Below, piece after piece: positions 16,837 to 26,952 of a DNA stretch of 64,000 bases. This DNA is from Kribbella solani (GTDB lineage Bacteria; Actinomycetota; Actinomycetes; Propionibacteriales; Kribbellaceae), in contig NZ_JACHNF010000001.1 of NCBI RefSeq assembly GCF_014205295.1, positions 2,170,001-2,234,000 of the forward strand, in the 5' to 3' direction. A model generated the notes under the pieces. It was not told the DNA's origin. It searched no databases and worked only from the letters and a program-made list of their open reading frames with translations. The position numbers and the translations under genes are program-made. The first letter of the stretch is position 1; each line of letters opens with the position of its first letter.

Positions 16837-17772
16837 GTGCCGGTGATGACGACGGAAACCCCGCCCCAAGAGACCGAGCCAGTGACCGGATTCTGGCGGC
16901 TGGTGCCCGAACCGAGCCTGGACGTGGTTCGGCGCTGGGGCTGGGCGTCGGTGGCGGTCAACATCGGCATCGTGGTCACCGGCGGCCTGGTCCGGCTGAC
17001 CGGTTCCGGTCTGGGTTGCCCGACCTGGCCGTCGTGCACCGACGAGTCGTACGTGCCGCATGCCGCGCTCGGCGTGCACGGCGCGATCGAGTTCACCAAC
17101 CGGATGCTCGGCTTCGTGGTCGCGATCGTTGCCATCTGCACCTGGCTGGTCGTGATGCGGTACCGGCCGATCCGGCGCGACCTGCGCAGGCTGGCGACGG
17201 CGGCCGCGCTCGGCGTACCGCTGCAGGGCCTGATCGGCGGCGTCACGGTGCTGACCGGGCTGAACCCCTGGATCGTGTCGGCGCACTTCATCGTCTCGCC
17301 GATCATCATCACGCTCGCGGTGTCGATGCTGCGCCGGTCGCGCAACAGCCCGTACCCGCACACTCCCCCGGTGGTCCGCGCGCTCGCTACCGCTGCCGTG
17401 GTGGCGGTCTGGCTGACCGTTGCCCTCGGCACGGTCACGACCGGCGCCGGCCCGCACTCCGGTGACCCGGAGACCGGCCGGAACGGGTTCAACCCCGAGC
17501 TGGTCAGTCAGCTGCACTCGGACGTCGTGTTCGGTCTGTTCGGCATCACGATCGCGCTGGTGATCGCGACCCGCGTCACGGCCACCTCACGTACGCTCCG
17601 CAAGCTGGCCGCCTGGTTGCTGGCGATCGAGTTGGTGCAGGGCGCCGTCGGCTTCACGCAGTACTTCACCGGGCTGCCGTGGCCCGTTGTGCTCGTACAC
17701 ATGTTCCTGGCCGGCCTGCTGATCGCCCTGGTCACCGCCGTGTACGGCGAACGCGGTACGCCCGCAACGTAG
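16837..17772 (+). CDS. ctaA: heme A synthase (COX15/CtaA family)
   Basis: This 311-residue multi-span membrane enzyme oxidises the C8 methyl of heme O to make heme A for cytochrome c oxidase. Family marks include TGGLVRLTGSGLGCPTWPSC near 50-70, LGVHGAIEFTNRMLG with a heme-ligand His near 83, and later His residues in VSAHFIVSP and QLHSDVVFG. About eight transmembrane helices are visible. The start is ambiguous: GTG 16837, GTG 16843 and ATG 16846 are all in frame. Its product is converted from the heme O made by the convergent ctaB across the gap. Confidence 0.94.
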   Translation: MPVMTTETPPQETEPVTGFWRLVPEPSLDVVRRWGWASVAVNIGIVVTGGLVRLTGSGLGCPTWPSCTDESYVPHAALGVHGAIEFTNRMLGFVVAIVAICTWLVVMRYRPIRRDLRRLATAAALGVPLQGLIGGVTVLTGLNPWIVSAHFIVSPIIITLAVSMLRRSRNSPYPHTPPVVRALATAAVVAVWLTVALGTVTTGAGPHSGDPETGRNGFNPELVSQLHSDVVFGLFGITIALVIATRVTATSRTLRKLAAWLLAIELVQGAVGFTQYFTGLPWPVVLVHMFLAGLLIALVTAVYGERGTPAT

Positions 17773-18139
17773 TACGGGCCCACCATCGGTCGAGGCCCTT
17801 GCCGGGTCGAACGAAGGGTTGCCCCCTGAAAATTCCAGGGGGCAACACCCTTCAGTTCAGGGGATGCCGCCTCAAACGGAGGGTTCGGCCCGGTTACCGC
17901 AGCCGGCCCCACGTCGTACACCCATCGGGCACGCCCAGAGCGGCGGGTACACGGGGCGGGGCAGGTGGGAGGAGCGCAGGCGGGGCAGGCCAGGAGATGA
18001 GCGGTAGCTGGTCGCCGGGGATGTTCGCCGGGGTGACAGTACGTAGGCCCACTGCCTCTCCAACACATACCCCGTACTGCTGACGTCCTAATGCAGCAAT
18101 GGGTTCAGGACCGCGGAAGGTCAGCGCAGCTCAGAGCGT
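17773..18139. other. 367-bp intergenic region between convergent ctaA and ctaB
   Basis: The region holds the second copy of the 78-bp repeat (17813-17890). Beyond that there is GC-rich sequence with no ORF of convincing codon usage on either strand; short open frames at 17819 and 17872 look like shadows. No promoter is expected because both flanking genes end here. Confidence 0.7.
17813..17890 (-). repeat. 78-bp intergenic repeat element, copy 2 (inverted relative to copy 1)
   Basis: Read on the minus strand, this matches copy 1 (7887-7963): GGCCGAACCCTCC at 17890-17878, then GGCATCCCCTGA, then a hairpin whose arms on the plus strand are GGGTTGCCCCCTG (17816-17828) and CAGGGGGCAAC-a-CCC (17836-17850). 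One extra base interrupts the second arm. The variable segments between blocks differ, which shows an old, structurally conserved repeat rather than a recent duplication. Confidence 0.78.
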
Positions 18140-19120
18140 TCAGCGCAGCAGCGGGTCGATCGCGGCGGCGATGAAGAGCAGCGCCAGGTAGATGTTGGAG
18201 AAGTGGAACAGGCGCATCGGGCGCAGCGCCGCGCCATCGGCGCCGGTGTGGGCCCGCAGCAGCAGCCGTCGGGCTTCGCGGAGGAAGGCGAAACCGAGCA
18301 CGATCGCGGCCAGGTTGTACACGAAACCGGTGCCGGCGACCGGCCAGAGCGCGAGCGAGGTCAGCACCATCACCACGGAGTACGCCATGATCTGCCGCGC
18401 GGTGGAGATCGGGGTGGCGACCACCGGGAGCATCGGCACGTCGACCGACGCGTAGTCCTCGCGGTAGCGCATCGCCAGCGACCAGGTGTGCGGCGGCGTC
18501 CAGAAGAACACCACCAGGAACAGCACGACCGGCGTCCAGGCCAGCTTGCCGGTGACCGCGGTCCAGCCGATCAGGGTCGGGAAACAGCCCGCGATCCCGC
18601 CCCAGACGATGTTCTGCACGGTACGGCGCTTCAGCAGCATGGTGTAGCCGAAGACGTAGAACAGGTTCGCCGCCAGCGCCAGGCCGGAGGACAGCCAGTT
18701 CACGAAGAAGCCGAGCTCCAGCGTCGCCAGCACGCCGAGGACGACGCCGAACGCGGTCGCCGAGCGCGGGCTGACCGCGTGCCGCGGCAGCGGGCGGCGC
18801 CTGGTCCGGCGCATCTGCTCGTCGATGTCGCGGTCGAGCACGCAGTTGATCGTGTTCGCGCTGCCGGAGGCGAGCACGCCACCGATCAGCGTCGCCACCA
18901 CCACCTTCAGCCCCGGCACGCCGGCCGCCGCCAGGAACATCACCGGCACGGTGGTGATCAGCAGCAGCTCGATGATGCGCGGCTTGGTCAGACCGACGTA
19001 CGCCTTCACCACGTCGCGCACTGACGGCCTCACCACGGCGGTGGCGTCCGGCAGCGGCGTCGGGTACGACGTCGTCGCGGCGGGACGCGGGTCGACGGCG
19101 GTCACGAACACCTCGAACAT
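18140..19120 (-). CDS. ctaB: heme O synthase (protoheme IX farnesyltransferase, CtaB)
   Basis: This 326-residue UbiA-family membrane prenyltransferase adds a farnesyl group to heme b, giving heme O. The first Asp-rich motif lies in [24 protein letters not shown] near 105-130. A second cluster, [15 protein letters not shown], lies near 225-240. Eight or nine hydrophobic helices are visible. The N-terminal 35 residues are a variable cytoplasmic tail. It is divergent from tkt, with 227 bp between the starts. A 14-bp perfect palindrome (GCCGGAGCTCCGGC, 19134-19147) sits just upstream of its start. Confidence 0.95.
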   Translation of the reverse strand: MFEVFVTAVDPRPAATTSYPTPLPDATAVVRPSVRDVVKAYVGLTKPRIIELLLITTVPVMFLAAAGVPGLKVVVATLIGGVLASGSANTINCVLDRDIDEQMRRTRRRPLPRHAVSPRSATAFGVVLGVLATLELGFFVNWLSSGLALAANLFYVFGYTMLLKRRTVQNIVWGGIAGCFPTLIGWTAVTGKLAWTPVVLFLVVFFWTPPHTWSLAMRYREDYASVDVPMLPVVATPISTARQIMAYSVVMVLTSLALWPVAGTGFVYNLAAIVLGFAFLREARRLLLRAHTGADGAALRPMRLFHFSNIYLALLFIAAAIDPLLR

Positions 19121-19133
19121 CTTCTGAGTTGCC

Positions 19134-19147
19134 GCCGGAGCTCCGGC
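19134..19147. promoter_or_regulatory. 14-bp palindrome upstream of ctaB
   Basis: GCCGGAGCTCCGGC is a perfect palindrome 13 bp upstream of the ctaB start, in the divergent ctaB-tkt spacer. It could be an operator or a hairpin in the 5' leader. GC-rich palindromes also arise by chance in this genome, so confidence is low. Confidence 0.3.
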
Positions 19148-19347
19148 GCTGACGATTCAGCAGTCTACGACGCCCCGTAGGAGGGGTTCTCGCACCCCCC
19201 TCATACCGGGCGCGGATCGGGGAACAGGCGGAGGTGCCGAACGGTTGACAAACAGTCGAGAGGTGCGCGGCGGAGGAAGCCCGTCACAGTAGGCTCATCC
19301 TTGGACCGAGTACTCAGAACAGCAGCATCGAGAGGAGCGCCGGCGGC

Positions 19348-21525
19348 GTGACGGAGAAGACCAGCCCCAAGCTTGAATGGACCGAGCTCGACCAGCGCGC
19401 GGTCGACACCGTGCGGGTGCTCGCGATGGATGCCGTGGAGAAGGTCGGGAACGGTCACCCGGGCACCGCGATGAGCCTGGCGCCCGCGGCGTACCTGCTG
19501 TTCCAGAAGGTGATGCGGCACAATCCGGCGGACCCGCACTGGGCCGGCCGCGACCGGTTCGTGCTGTCCGCCGGTCACTCCAGCCTGACGCTGTACATCC
19601 AGCTGTACCTGGCCGGCTTCGGCCTCGAGCTGGACGACCTGAAGTCGCTGCGGACCTGGGGCAGCAAGACCCCGGGCCACCCGGAGTACCGGCACACCAA
19701 GGGTGTCGAGACGACCACCGGCCCGCTCGGCCAGGGCGTCGGCAACGCGGTCGGGATGGCGATGGCGGCCCGCCGCGAGCGCGGCCTGCTCGACCCGGAC
19801 GCGCCGAAGGGCGAGGGCCTGTTCGACCACAACATCTACGTGATCGCGTCCGACGGTGACCTGGAGGAGGGCGTCTCGGCCGAGGCGTCGTCGCTGGCCG
19901 GTCACCAGCAGCTCGGCAACCTGACGGTGATCTGGGACGACAACAAGATCTCCATCGAGGACGACACGAACATCGCGTTCTCCGAGGACGTCGCGGCGCG
20001 CTACGCGGCGTACGGCTGGGATGTCCGGACGGTCGACTGGACCGACGGCGGCACCGGCTACCACGAGGACGTGCAGGCGCTCTACGACGCGATCGAGGCC
20101 GGGAACGCGGTCACCGGCAAGCCCACCTTCATCAAGCTGCGGACGATCATCGGCTGGCCGGCGGCGACCAAGAAGGGCACCGGCAAGGTGCACGGGAACG
20201 CGCTCGGCGCCGAGGAGGTCGCGGCGACCAAGAAGATCCTCGGCTGGGACCCGGAGCAGAGCTTCCAGGTCGCCGACGAGGTGATCGCGCACACCCGCGA
20301 GGCACTCGGCCGCGGCAAGACGATCGAGACCGAGTGGACCGCCAAGTACGACGCGTGGAAGGCCGCGAACCCGGAGCGCGCCGCGCTGCTGGACCGGCTG
20401 TCGAAGCGGGAGCTGCCGGCCGGCTGGCAGGACGCGCTGCCGAGCTGGGACGCCGACGCCAAGGGTGTCGCGACCCGCGCCGCGTCCGGCGAGGTGCTGA
20501 CCAAGCTCGCGCCGGAGCTGCCGGAGCTGTGGGGCGGTTCGGCCGACCTGGCCGGCTCGAACAACACCACCCCGAAGGGGCAGCCGTCGTTCATCCCCAA
20601 GGAGCACTCCACCGAGGAGTTCCAGGGCGACGAGTACGGGCGGGTGCTGCACTTCGGTATCCGCGAGCACGCGATGGGCGCGGTCCTGAACGGCATCGCC
20701 CTGCACGGCCTGACCCGCCCGTACGGCGGTACGTTCCTGGTCTTCTCCGACTACATGCGCCCGTCGGTCCGGCTGGCCGCGCTGATGCAGCTGCCGGTCA
20801 CGTACGTCTGGACGCACGACTCGATCGGCCTCGGCGAGGACGGTCCGACGCACCAGCCGATCGAGCACCTGTCGGCATTGCGCGCGATCCCGGGTCTGGA
20901 CGTCGTACGCCCCGGTGACGCGAACGAGACGGCCGCCGCCTGGGCGACGATCCTCAAGCACACCGACCGCCCGGCCGGCCTGGCGCTGACCCGGCAGAAC
21001 GTGCCGACCTTCCCGCGTGGCACCGACGGCTTCGCCACCACCGAGAACGTGCACAAGGGTGGATACGTCCTGATCGACAGCGACGGCACGCCGGACGTGG
21101 TGCTGATCGGCACCGGCTCCGAGCTGCAGATCGCGGTCGAGGCCAGGACCAAGCTGGCCGAGGAGGGCGTCCAGGCCCGGGTCGTGTCGATGGTTTCCCG
21201 CGAGTGGTTCGACGAGCAGGACGACGCGTACCGCGAGTCCGTGATCCCGGCCGATGTCCGCGCCCGGGTCTCGGTCGAGGCCGGGATCGCGCAGAGCTGG
21301 CACGACATCGTCGGTGACTCCGGCCGGTCGGTCAGCCTCGAGCACTACGGGGCCTCGGCCGCGTACCAGACGCTGTACAACGAGTTCGGGATCACCACCG
21401 AAGCCGTCGTGCAGGCCGCCAAGGACAGCATTGCCGCCGCCGCCCGGATCAGCGGACCGGGCGTACCGCCGGGCCGTGCCGCCGCCGGGCCGGTCGGACC
21501 TGCCGACGCCCACGCCGCCAACTGA
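19348..21525 (+). CDS. tkt: transketolase
   Basis: This 725-residue thiamine-diphosphate enzyme moves two-carbon units between sugar phosphates in the non-oxidative pentose phosphate pathway. Motifs seen are [12 protein letters not shown] near 35, a TPP/Mg-binding [13 protein letters not shown] near 168-180 running to an [13 protein letters not shown] segment, and [15 protein letters not shown] near 436-450 with the catalytic Glu. The start is GTG at 19348, with GAGAGGAG upstream. The C-terminal 30 residues are an Ala/Gly/Pro-rich extension beyond the usual end. It heads the tkt-tal-pgi-zwf-opcA-pgl operon. Confidence 0.97.
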   Translation: MTEKTSPKLEWTELDQRAVDTVRVLAMDAVEKVGNGHPGTAMSLAPAAYLLFQKVMRHNPADPHWAGRDRFVLSAGHSSLTLYIQLYLAGFGLELDDLKSLRTWGSKTPGHPEYRHTKGVETTTGPLGQGVGNAVGMAMAARRERGLLDPDAPKGEGLFDHNIYVIASDGDLEEGVSAEASSLAGHQQLGNLTVIWDDNKISIEDDTNIAFSEDVAARYAAYGWDVRTVDWTDGGTGYHEDVQALYDAIEAGNAVTGKPTFIKLRTIIGWPAATKKGTGKVHGNALGAEEVAATKKILGWDPEQSFQVADEVIAHTREALGRGKTIETEWTAKYDAWKAANPERAALLDRLSKRELPAGWQDALPSWDADAKGVATRAASGEVLTKLAPELPELWGGSADLAGSNNTTPKGQPSFIPKEHSTEEFQGDEYGRVLHFGIREHAMGAVLNGIALHGLTRPYGGTFLVFSDYMRPSVRLAALMQLPVTYVWTHDSIGLGEDGPTHQPIEHLSALRAIPGLDVVRPGDANETAAAWATILKHTDRPAGLALTRQNVPTFPRGTDGFATTENVHKGGYVLIDSDGTPDVVLIGTGSELQIAVEARTKLAEEGVQARVVSMVSREWFDEQDDAYRESVIPADVRARVSVEAGIAQSWHDIVGDSGRSVSLEHYGASAAYQTLYNEFGITTEAVVQAAKDSIAAAARISGPGVPPGRAAAGPVGPADAHAAN

Positions 21526-21565
21526 CACCCGACAACAGAACATTCCGGAAGAAGGCATCGGAACC

Positions 21566-22675
21566 ATGAACGATCGCTTGAAAGCACTCGCCGACGCGGG
21601 TGTCTCCATCTGGCTCGACGATCTGTCCCGGGAGCGGCTGACCAGCGGCAGCCTGCAGGCGCTGATCGAGGACAAGCACGTGGTCGGCGTGACCACGAAC
21701 CCGACCATCTTCGCCAAGGCCATCTCGGACGCGGACGCGTACGCCGAGAAGGTCGCGCGGCTGGCAGCGCAGGGCGTCTCGACCGACGAGGCGATCCGGG
21801 TGATCACCACCGACGACGTCCGCGACGCGGCGGACGTGTTCAAGCCGGCGTACGACGACAGCGAGGGCCAGGACGGCCGGGTCTCGATCGAGGTCGAGCC
21901 GACGCTGGCGCACGACACCGCGAAGACGATCGAGCAGGCCAAGCAGCTCTGGGAGATCGTCGGCCGGGAGAACGTGTTCGTGAAGATCCCGGCCACCAAG
22001 GCCGGGCTGCCCGCGATCACCGCCACGCTGGCCGCCGGGATCAGTGTGAACGTGACGCTGATCTTCTCGCTGGAGCGCTACAAGGCGGTTGCCGCCGCGT
22101 TCCTGGCCGGGATGGAGCAGGCGGTCGAGAACGGCCACGACGTGACCAAGATGGCCAGCGTCGCGTCGTTCTTCGTCAGCCGGGTGGACACCGAGGTGGA
22201 CAAGCGGCTGGACGCGATCGGTACCGACGAGGCGAAGGCACTGAAGGGCAAGGCCGCGATCGCGAACGCGCGGCTCGCCTTCCAGGCGTACGAGGAGATC
22301 TTCGCGACCGACCGCTGGCGCGAGCTGGAAACGGCCGGCGCGAAGCCGCAGCGTCCGCTCTGGGCATCCACCGGCACCAAGGACCCGGCGTACTCCCCCA
22401 CCCTCTACGTCGACAACCTGGTCACCCGCGGCGTCGTCAACACGATGCCAGAGGCAACCATCAAGGCGGCCGAAGAGCACAGTGAGTTCAGCGGTGACAC
22501 GGTGCGCGGCGACTACGCCGGTGACCGCAAGGTGATCGACGAGCTCGAGCGGCTCGGCATTTCGTACGACGAGGTGGTCCAGGTGCTGGAGGACGAGGGC
22601 GTGGCGAAGTTCGACGCGTCCTGGTCGGAGCTGCAGGACACCGTGACCGCCGCGCTGAAAGGTGCCGCCAAGTGA
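21566..22675 (+). CDS. tal: transaldolase (long actinobacterial type)
   Basis: This 369-residue enzyme transfers a dihydroxyacetone unit between sugar phosphates via a Schiff base on Lys in [15 protein letters not shown] near 140. Other family marks are [14 protein letters not shown] near 40-53 and [20 protein letters not shown] near 270. The start ATG at 21566 follows GGAAGAAGG. An in-frame reading extends upstream into tkt and is not used. It lies 40 nt after tkt. Its stop overlaps the pgi start (GTGA). Confidence 0.96.
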   Translation: MNDRLKALADAGVSIWLDDLSRERLTSGSLQALIEDKHVVGVTTNPTIFAKAISDADAYAEKVARLAAQGVSTDEAIRVITTDDVRDAADVFKPAYDDSEGQDGRVSIEVEPTLAHDTAKTIEQAKQLWEIVGRENVFVKIPATKAGLPAITATLAAGISVNVTLIFSLERYKAVAAAFLAGMEQAVENGHDVTKMASVASFFVSRVDTEVDKRLDAIGTDEAKALKGKAAIANARLAFQAYEEIFATDRWRELETAGAKPQRPLWASTGTKDPAYSPTLYVDNLVTRGVVNTMPEATIKAAEEHSEFSGDTVRGDYAGDRKVIDELERLGISYDEVVQVLEDEGVAKFDASWSELQDTVTAALKGAAK

Positions 22676-24246
22676 CCGCTGTAACCACCCAGAACGGCGA
22701 CTGGACCGAGGTCGTCGACAAGCTCGTGGCGGCGAAGATCGCCTCCCGGATCGCCGCCAAGGACGCCACCATCTGGGGTCCCGACGCCGAGGCCGAGGCG
22801 TCGATCCGGCTCGGCTGGGTCGACCTGCACGAGACCTCGCGGCCGCTGCTGGCCGAGGTCGAGGCGCTCGTCGCGGACCTGCGGTCCGAGGGCCTGACCC
22901 GGATCGTGCTGTCCGGCATGGGCGGCTCGTCGCTGGCCCCCGAGGTGATCACCCGGACCGCGGGCGTCGACCTGGTCGTACTGGACTCGACCGACCCGAG
23001 CGTAGTCGGGCGAGCGCTGGCCGGTGACCTGTCGAAGACCGTCATCGTGGTGTCCAGCAAGTCCGGTGGAACGGTCGAGACGGACAGCCACCGGCGTACG
23101 TTCGCGAAGGCGTTCACCGACGCGGGCATCGACGCCGCGTCGCGGATCATGGTGGTGACCGACCCGGGTTCGCCGTTCGAGAAGCTGTCGAAGGACGAGG
23201 GGTACCGCAAGACGTTCCTCGCCGACCCGAACGTCGGTGGCCGCTACAGCGCGCTGACCGCGTTCGGCCTGGTGCCATCCGGTCTGGCCGGCGCCGACAT
23301 CTCCGAGCTGCTGGACCAGGCCGCCGAGGCCGCGCCGGCGTTGCAGGCCGATTCGACCGGCAACCCGGCCCTGTGGCTGGGCGCGGTGATCGCGGCCAGC
23401 GCCGGCCGGGACAAGGTGATCATCACCGCTGACGGTTCGGACATCGTCGGGTTCCCGGACTGGGCCGAGCAGCTGATCGCGGAGAGCACCGGCAAGCAGG
23501 GCACCGGCGTGCTGCCGGTGGCCGTCGAGGCCGGCGCGCCGGAGCTGCGCAGCGAGGCGACGGACCTGACCAACGCGCTGCTCGCGGAGAAGGCGACCAG
23601 CGGCGTCCCGACGGCGCTCACGTCGGGATCGCTCGGTGGTCAGTTCCTGCTCTGGGAGATGGCGACCGCGGTCGCGGGCTACCTGCTCGGCATCGACCCG
23701 TTCGACCAGCCGGACGTGGAGAGCGCGAAGAAGGCCGCGCGCGGTCTGCTCGACGCGCAGCCGGAGCCCGAGGCGGCCGCCTTCACCGACGGCGCGGTCG
23801 AAGTACGCGGCTCGGAAGGTCTGCTGGACGGCGTGGATTCGCTCCAGGGCGCGGTGGACGCGCTCCTCGGCAAGCTGGACGACATCGGGTACCTGGCCGT
23901 GATGGCCTACCTCGACTCCGAGCGGGACGCCGACCTGCTCGGCGTACGCCCGGCGCTGGCGGCCAAGACCGGTCGTCCGGTGACGTTCGGCTGGGGACCG
24001 CGGTTCCTGCACTCCACCGGCCAGTACCACAAGGGTGGCCACCCGGAGGGCGTGTTCCTGCAGATCACGGGCGCGCACCCGGCCGACGTGGAGATCCCGG
24101 ACCGGCCGTTCACGTTCGGCACGCTGATCTCGGCGCAGGCAGCCGGGGACGCGAACGTACTGGCCGAGCGTGGCCGTCCGGTGCTGCGATTGCACCTCAC
24201 GGACGTCGCGGCCGGCGTACGGCAGCTGCTGTCGCTGATCAAGTAA
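22672..24246 (+). CDS. pgi: glucose-6-phosphate isomerase (pgi-type, actinobacterial pathway cluster)
   Basis: This 524-residue sugar isomerase-domain protein interconverts glucose-6-phosphate and fructose-6-phosphate. The phosphate-binding loops appear as [13 protein letters not shown] near 82-95 and [12 protein letters not shown] near 124-135, typical SIS-domain signatures. A conserved [16 protein letters not shown] block lies near 442-457. The start is GTG overlapping the tal stop by 4 nt. Its place between tal and zwf connects glycolysis to both halves of the pentose phosphate pathway within one operon. Confidence 0.92.
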   Translation: MTAVTTQNGDWTEVVDKLVAAKIASRIAAKDATIWGPDAEAEASIRLGWVDLHETSRPLLAEVEALVADLRSEGLTRIVLSGMGGSSLAPEVITRTAGVDLVVLDSTDPSVVGRALAGDLSKTVIVVSSKSGGTVETDSHRRTFAKAFTDAGIDAASRIMVVTDPGSPFEKLSKDEGYRKTFLADPNVGGRYSALTAFGLVPSGLAGADISELLDQAAEAAPALQADSTGNPALWLGAVIAASAGRDKVIITADGSDIVGFPDWAEQLIAESTGKQGTGVLPVAVEAGAPELRSEATDLTNALLAEKATSGVPTALTSGSLGGQFLLWEMATAVAGYLLGIDPFDQPDVESAKKAARGLLDAQPEPEAAAFTDGAVEVRGSEGLLDGVDSLQGAVDALLGKLDDIGYLAVMAYLDSERDADLLGVRPALAAKTGRPVTFGWGPRFLHSTGQYHKGGHPEGVFLQITGAHPADVEIPDRPFTFGTLISAQAAGDANVLAERGRPVLRLHLTDVAAGVRQLLSLIK

Positions 24247-24283
24247 CCGTTCAAGTAACTCTTACTACTCGGAGGAAGCGGCA

Positions 24284-25834
24284 ATGACCGCTGAGCTCAA
24301 CGAAGAGCCGGCCGCACCGGTGAACCCGCTGCGCGATCCGCAGGATCGCCGGCTGCCGCGGATCGCCGGGCCGTGTGGCCTGGTGATCTTCGGGGTCACC
24401 GGTGACCTGGCCCGGAAGAAGCTGATGCCGGCGGTCTACGACCTGGCGAACCGGGGGCTGCTGCCCCCCGGTTTCGCCCTGGTCGGGTTCGCCCGCCGGG
24501 ACTACAGCAACCAGGACTTCGCTCAGATCGTGCACGACTCGGTCAAGGAGCACGCCCGGACGCCGTTCCGCGAGGAGGTCTGGCAGCAGCTCGCCGAGGG
24601 CTTCCGGTTCGTACCGGGTGACCTGACCGACGACGAGGCGTTCAAGCGGCTCCGGGAGACCGTGGACGAGCTGGACATCACCCGCGGTACGGGTGGCAAC
24701 CACGCGTTCTACCTGTCCATCCCGCCGGGGCTGTTCCCGGAGGTGGTCCGGCAGCTGTCCGAGCACGGGCTGACCGACGAGAAGCCCGGCTCGTGGCGGC
24801 GGGTGGTGATCGAGAAGCCGTTCGGGCACGACCTGAAGAGCGCCCGCGAGCTGAACCACGTGGTCGAGTCGGTGTTCCCGCCCGAGGCGGTGTTCCGGAT
24901 CGACCACTACCTGGGCAAGGAAACGGTCCAGAACATCCTCGCGCTGCGGTTCGCGAACGCGATGTTCGAGCCGATCTGGAACAGCAACTACGTCGACCAC
25001 GTCCAGATCACGATGGCCGAGGACATCGGCATCGGCGGCCGCGCCGGGTACTACGACGGCATCGGCGCCGCCCGTGACGTGATCCAGAACCACCTGCTCC
25101 AGCTGCTCGCGCTGATCGCGATGGAGGAGCCGGTCAGCTTCGACGCCTGGTCGTTGCGCCAGGAGAAGAAGAAGGTCCTGAACGCGGTCCAGCTGCCGGA
25201 GCGCCTCGACCTGCACACCGCCCGCGGCCAGTACGCGTCCGGCTGGGCCGGTGGCGTCAAGGTCAAGGGCTACCTGCAGGAGGACGGCATCCCGTCGTCG
25301 TCCGCGACCGAGACGTTCGCCGCGTTGCGCGTCGACGTCGACACCCGGCGCTGGGCGGGCGTTCCGTTCTACCTGCGGACCGGCAAGCGGCTCGGCCGGC
25401 GCGTCACCGAGGTCGCGGTGATGTTCAAGCGGGCGCCACACCTGCCGTTCACCAAGACCGAAACCGAGGAACTCGGGCAGAACGCGCTGGTGTTGCGGAT
25501 TCAGCCGGACGAGGGCATCACGCTCCGGTTCGGCGCGAAGGTGCCCGGTACGTCGATGGAGATCCGCGACGTGAACATGGACTTCCAGTACGGCGGTTCG
25601 TTCACGGAGTCCTCCCCGGAGGCGTACGAGCGGCTGATCCTGGACGTACTGCTCGGTGATCCGCCGTTGTTCCCGCAACACACCGAAGTCGAGCTGGGCT
25701 GGAAGATCCTCGACCCGGTGCTCGACTACTGGGCCCGGCACGGGAAGCCGGAGCAGTACGCGTCCGGCGACTGGGGACCGGACTCGGCGCACGCGATGCT
25801 CGCTCGTGACGGACGCGCCTGGAGGCGGCCTTGA
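24284..25834 (+). CDS. zwf: glucose-6-phosphate 1-dehydrogenase
   Basis: The 516-residue enzyme makes the first committed step of the oxidative pentose phosphate pathway and produces NADPH. The NADP-binding loop is FGVTGDLARKKLMPAV near 35-50. The active-site segment RIDHYLGKETVQN near 205-218 holds the catalytic His and Lys. FYLRTGKRLGRRVTEV follows at about 364-380. GGAGGAAG sits 8 nt before the ATG. The stop overlaps the opcA TTG start by 4 nt, fitting the need of actinobacterial Zwf for OpcA. Confidence 0.97.
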   Translation: MTAELNEEPAAPVNPLRDPQDRRLPRIAGPCGLVIFGVTGDLARKKLMPAVYDLANRGLLPPGFALVGFARRDYSNQDFAQIVHDSVKEHARTPFREEVWQQLAEGFRFVPGDLTDDEAFKRLRETVDELDITRGTGGNHAFYLSIPPGLFPEVVRQLSEHGLTDEKPGSWRRVVIEKPFGHDLKSARELNHVVESVFPPEAVFRIDHYLGKETVQNILALRFANAMFEPIWNSNYVDHVQITMAEDIGIGGRAGYYDGIGAARDVIQNHLLQLLALIAMEEPVSFDAWSLRQEKKKVLNAVQLPERLDLHTARGQYASGWAGGVKVKGYLQEDGIPSSSATETFAALRVDVDTRRWAGVPFYLRTGKRLGRRVTEVAVMFKRAPHLPFTKTETEELGQNALVLRIQPDEGITLRFGAKVPGTSMEIRDVNMDFQYGGSFTESSPEAYERLILDVLLGDPPLFPQHTEVELGWKILDPVLDYWARHGKPEQYASGDWGPDSAHAMLARDGRAWRRP

Positions 25835-26952
25835 TCATCGACCTGACCGACACCACGTCCAGCGGGATCGCCTCGGCGCTGCTGAAGGCGCGCCGGAACG
25901 CCGGTTCGCCGGCCATGGGCATGGTCGGCACGATCGTGGTCGTCGTCGACGAAGCCTCCCATCACGACGCGATGAAGGCCGCGAACGAGGCCGGCCGCGA
26001 ACACCCGTCGCGGGTCCTGGTCGCGATCCTGCGGCCCGGCAAGGGCGCTCCCGGGCTGGACGCGGAAGTACGGATCGGCGAGGGCGTGCCGGGTGAGGCA
26101 GTGTTGCTGCGGCTGCACGGTGAGCTGGCCAAGGTGCCGGAGTCCGTGGTCACGCCGCTGCTGCTGCCGGACTCCCCCGTCATCGTTTGGTGGCCGGGTG
26201 GCGGGCCGCGCGTACCGGCCGAAGATCCGCTCGGACGACTCGGGCGGCGTCGGGTGACCGATGCGGCGGCGACGCGGCGGGCGTCGGTGGACTACAGCGC
26301 GCGGGCCGAGGGGTACGCGCCGGGCGACACCGACTTCGCGTGGACGCGGCTGACGCCGTGGCGCGCGCTGATGGCGGCCGCCCTCGACCAGTACCCGACG
26401 AAGGTGACCGGGGCCGAGGTGTCCGCGGCCCGCGGGAACCCGAGCGCGGATCTGATGGCTGCCTGGTTGCAGTCGCGGTTGAAGGTGCCGGTCGAGCAGC
26501 GGAACACGTGCGGTCCCGGGGTGACGGCGGTGCGGTTGTTCACGCCGTCCGGGCCGATCGCGCTGACGCGGCCCGATGGTGCGGTCGCGACGTTCAGCGT
26601 GCCGGGGCAGCCGGATCGCCCGGTGGCGTTGAAGCGGCGTACGACGTCGGAGCTGCTCAGTGAGGAACTGCGCCGGCTCGACCCGGACGACGTGTACGCG
26701 AAAACGCTGGCGTGCATGGTCGAGCGGGACGCGCTTCCGGCCGAGCAGAAGAAGGTCGACGCGAACGCCCGGAAGTCGACCGCGGCGAAGGTCACCGCGG
26801 CCGGCCAGAAGGTGATCGAGCCGAAGAAACCCGCTCCGGCCCGGAAGACCACCGCGAAGAAGACCGTGGCTCCGAAGAGCGTTGCCAAGAAGGCTGCGGA
26901 CAAGAGGACCGTGGCGAAGAAGGCGGCTGCCAAGCGGGCGGTGAAGAAATGA
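25831..26952 (+). CDS. opcA: OpcA, glucose-6-phosphate dehydrogenase assembly protein, with a histone-like basic tail
   Basis: The 373-residue protein is needed for full activity of Zwf in actinobacteria and cyanobacteria. The body (1 to about 305) matches the family: PDSPVIVWWPGGGPRVPAEDPLG near 112-134 and YAPGDTDFAWTRLTPWR near 165-182. The start is TTG, sharing TTGA with the zwf stop. From about residue 308 to the end is a Lys/Ala/Thr-rich tail (repeats such as AKKAADKR and AKKAAAKR) resembling histone H1/HU-type tails. This tail is unusual for OpcA and may bind DNA or other acidic partners. The gene overlaps pgl by 4 nt. Confidence 0.93.
   Translation: MIIDLTDTTSSGIASALLKARRNAGSPAMGMVGTIVVVVDEASHHDAMKAANEAGREHPSRVLVAILRPGKGAPGLDAEVRIGEGVPGEAVLLRLHGELAKVPESVVTPLLLPDSPVIVWWPGGGPRVPAEDPLGRLGRRRVTDAAATRRASVDYSARAEGYAPGDTDFAWTRLTPWRALMAAALDQYPTKVTGAEVSAARGNPSADLMAAWLQSRLKVPVEQRNTCGPGVTAVRLFTPSGPIALTRPDGAVATFSVPGQPDRPVALKRRTTSELLSEELRRLDPDDVYAKTLACMVERDALPAEQKKVDANARKSTAAKVTAAGQKVIEPKKPAPARKTTAKKTVAPKSVAKKAADKRTVAKKAAAKRAVKK

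Noticed and set aside
17872..18066. 64-residue minus-strand ORF in the ctaA-ctaB gap
   Set aside because: Codon use is not GC-rich at third positions, there is no ribosome-binding site, and part of it lies in the repeat element.
19245..19250. TTGACA as a -35 box for tkt
   Set aside because: No acceptable -10 hexamer lies 16-19 bp downstream. A TAGGCT at about 19290 is too far to pair with it.
19201..22026. 941-residue open frame on the minus strand
   Set aside because: It lies opposite tkt and tal, has the opposite codon bias, and encodes Arg/Val/Gly-rich sequence with no family features. It is a shadow of the real genes.
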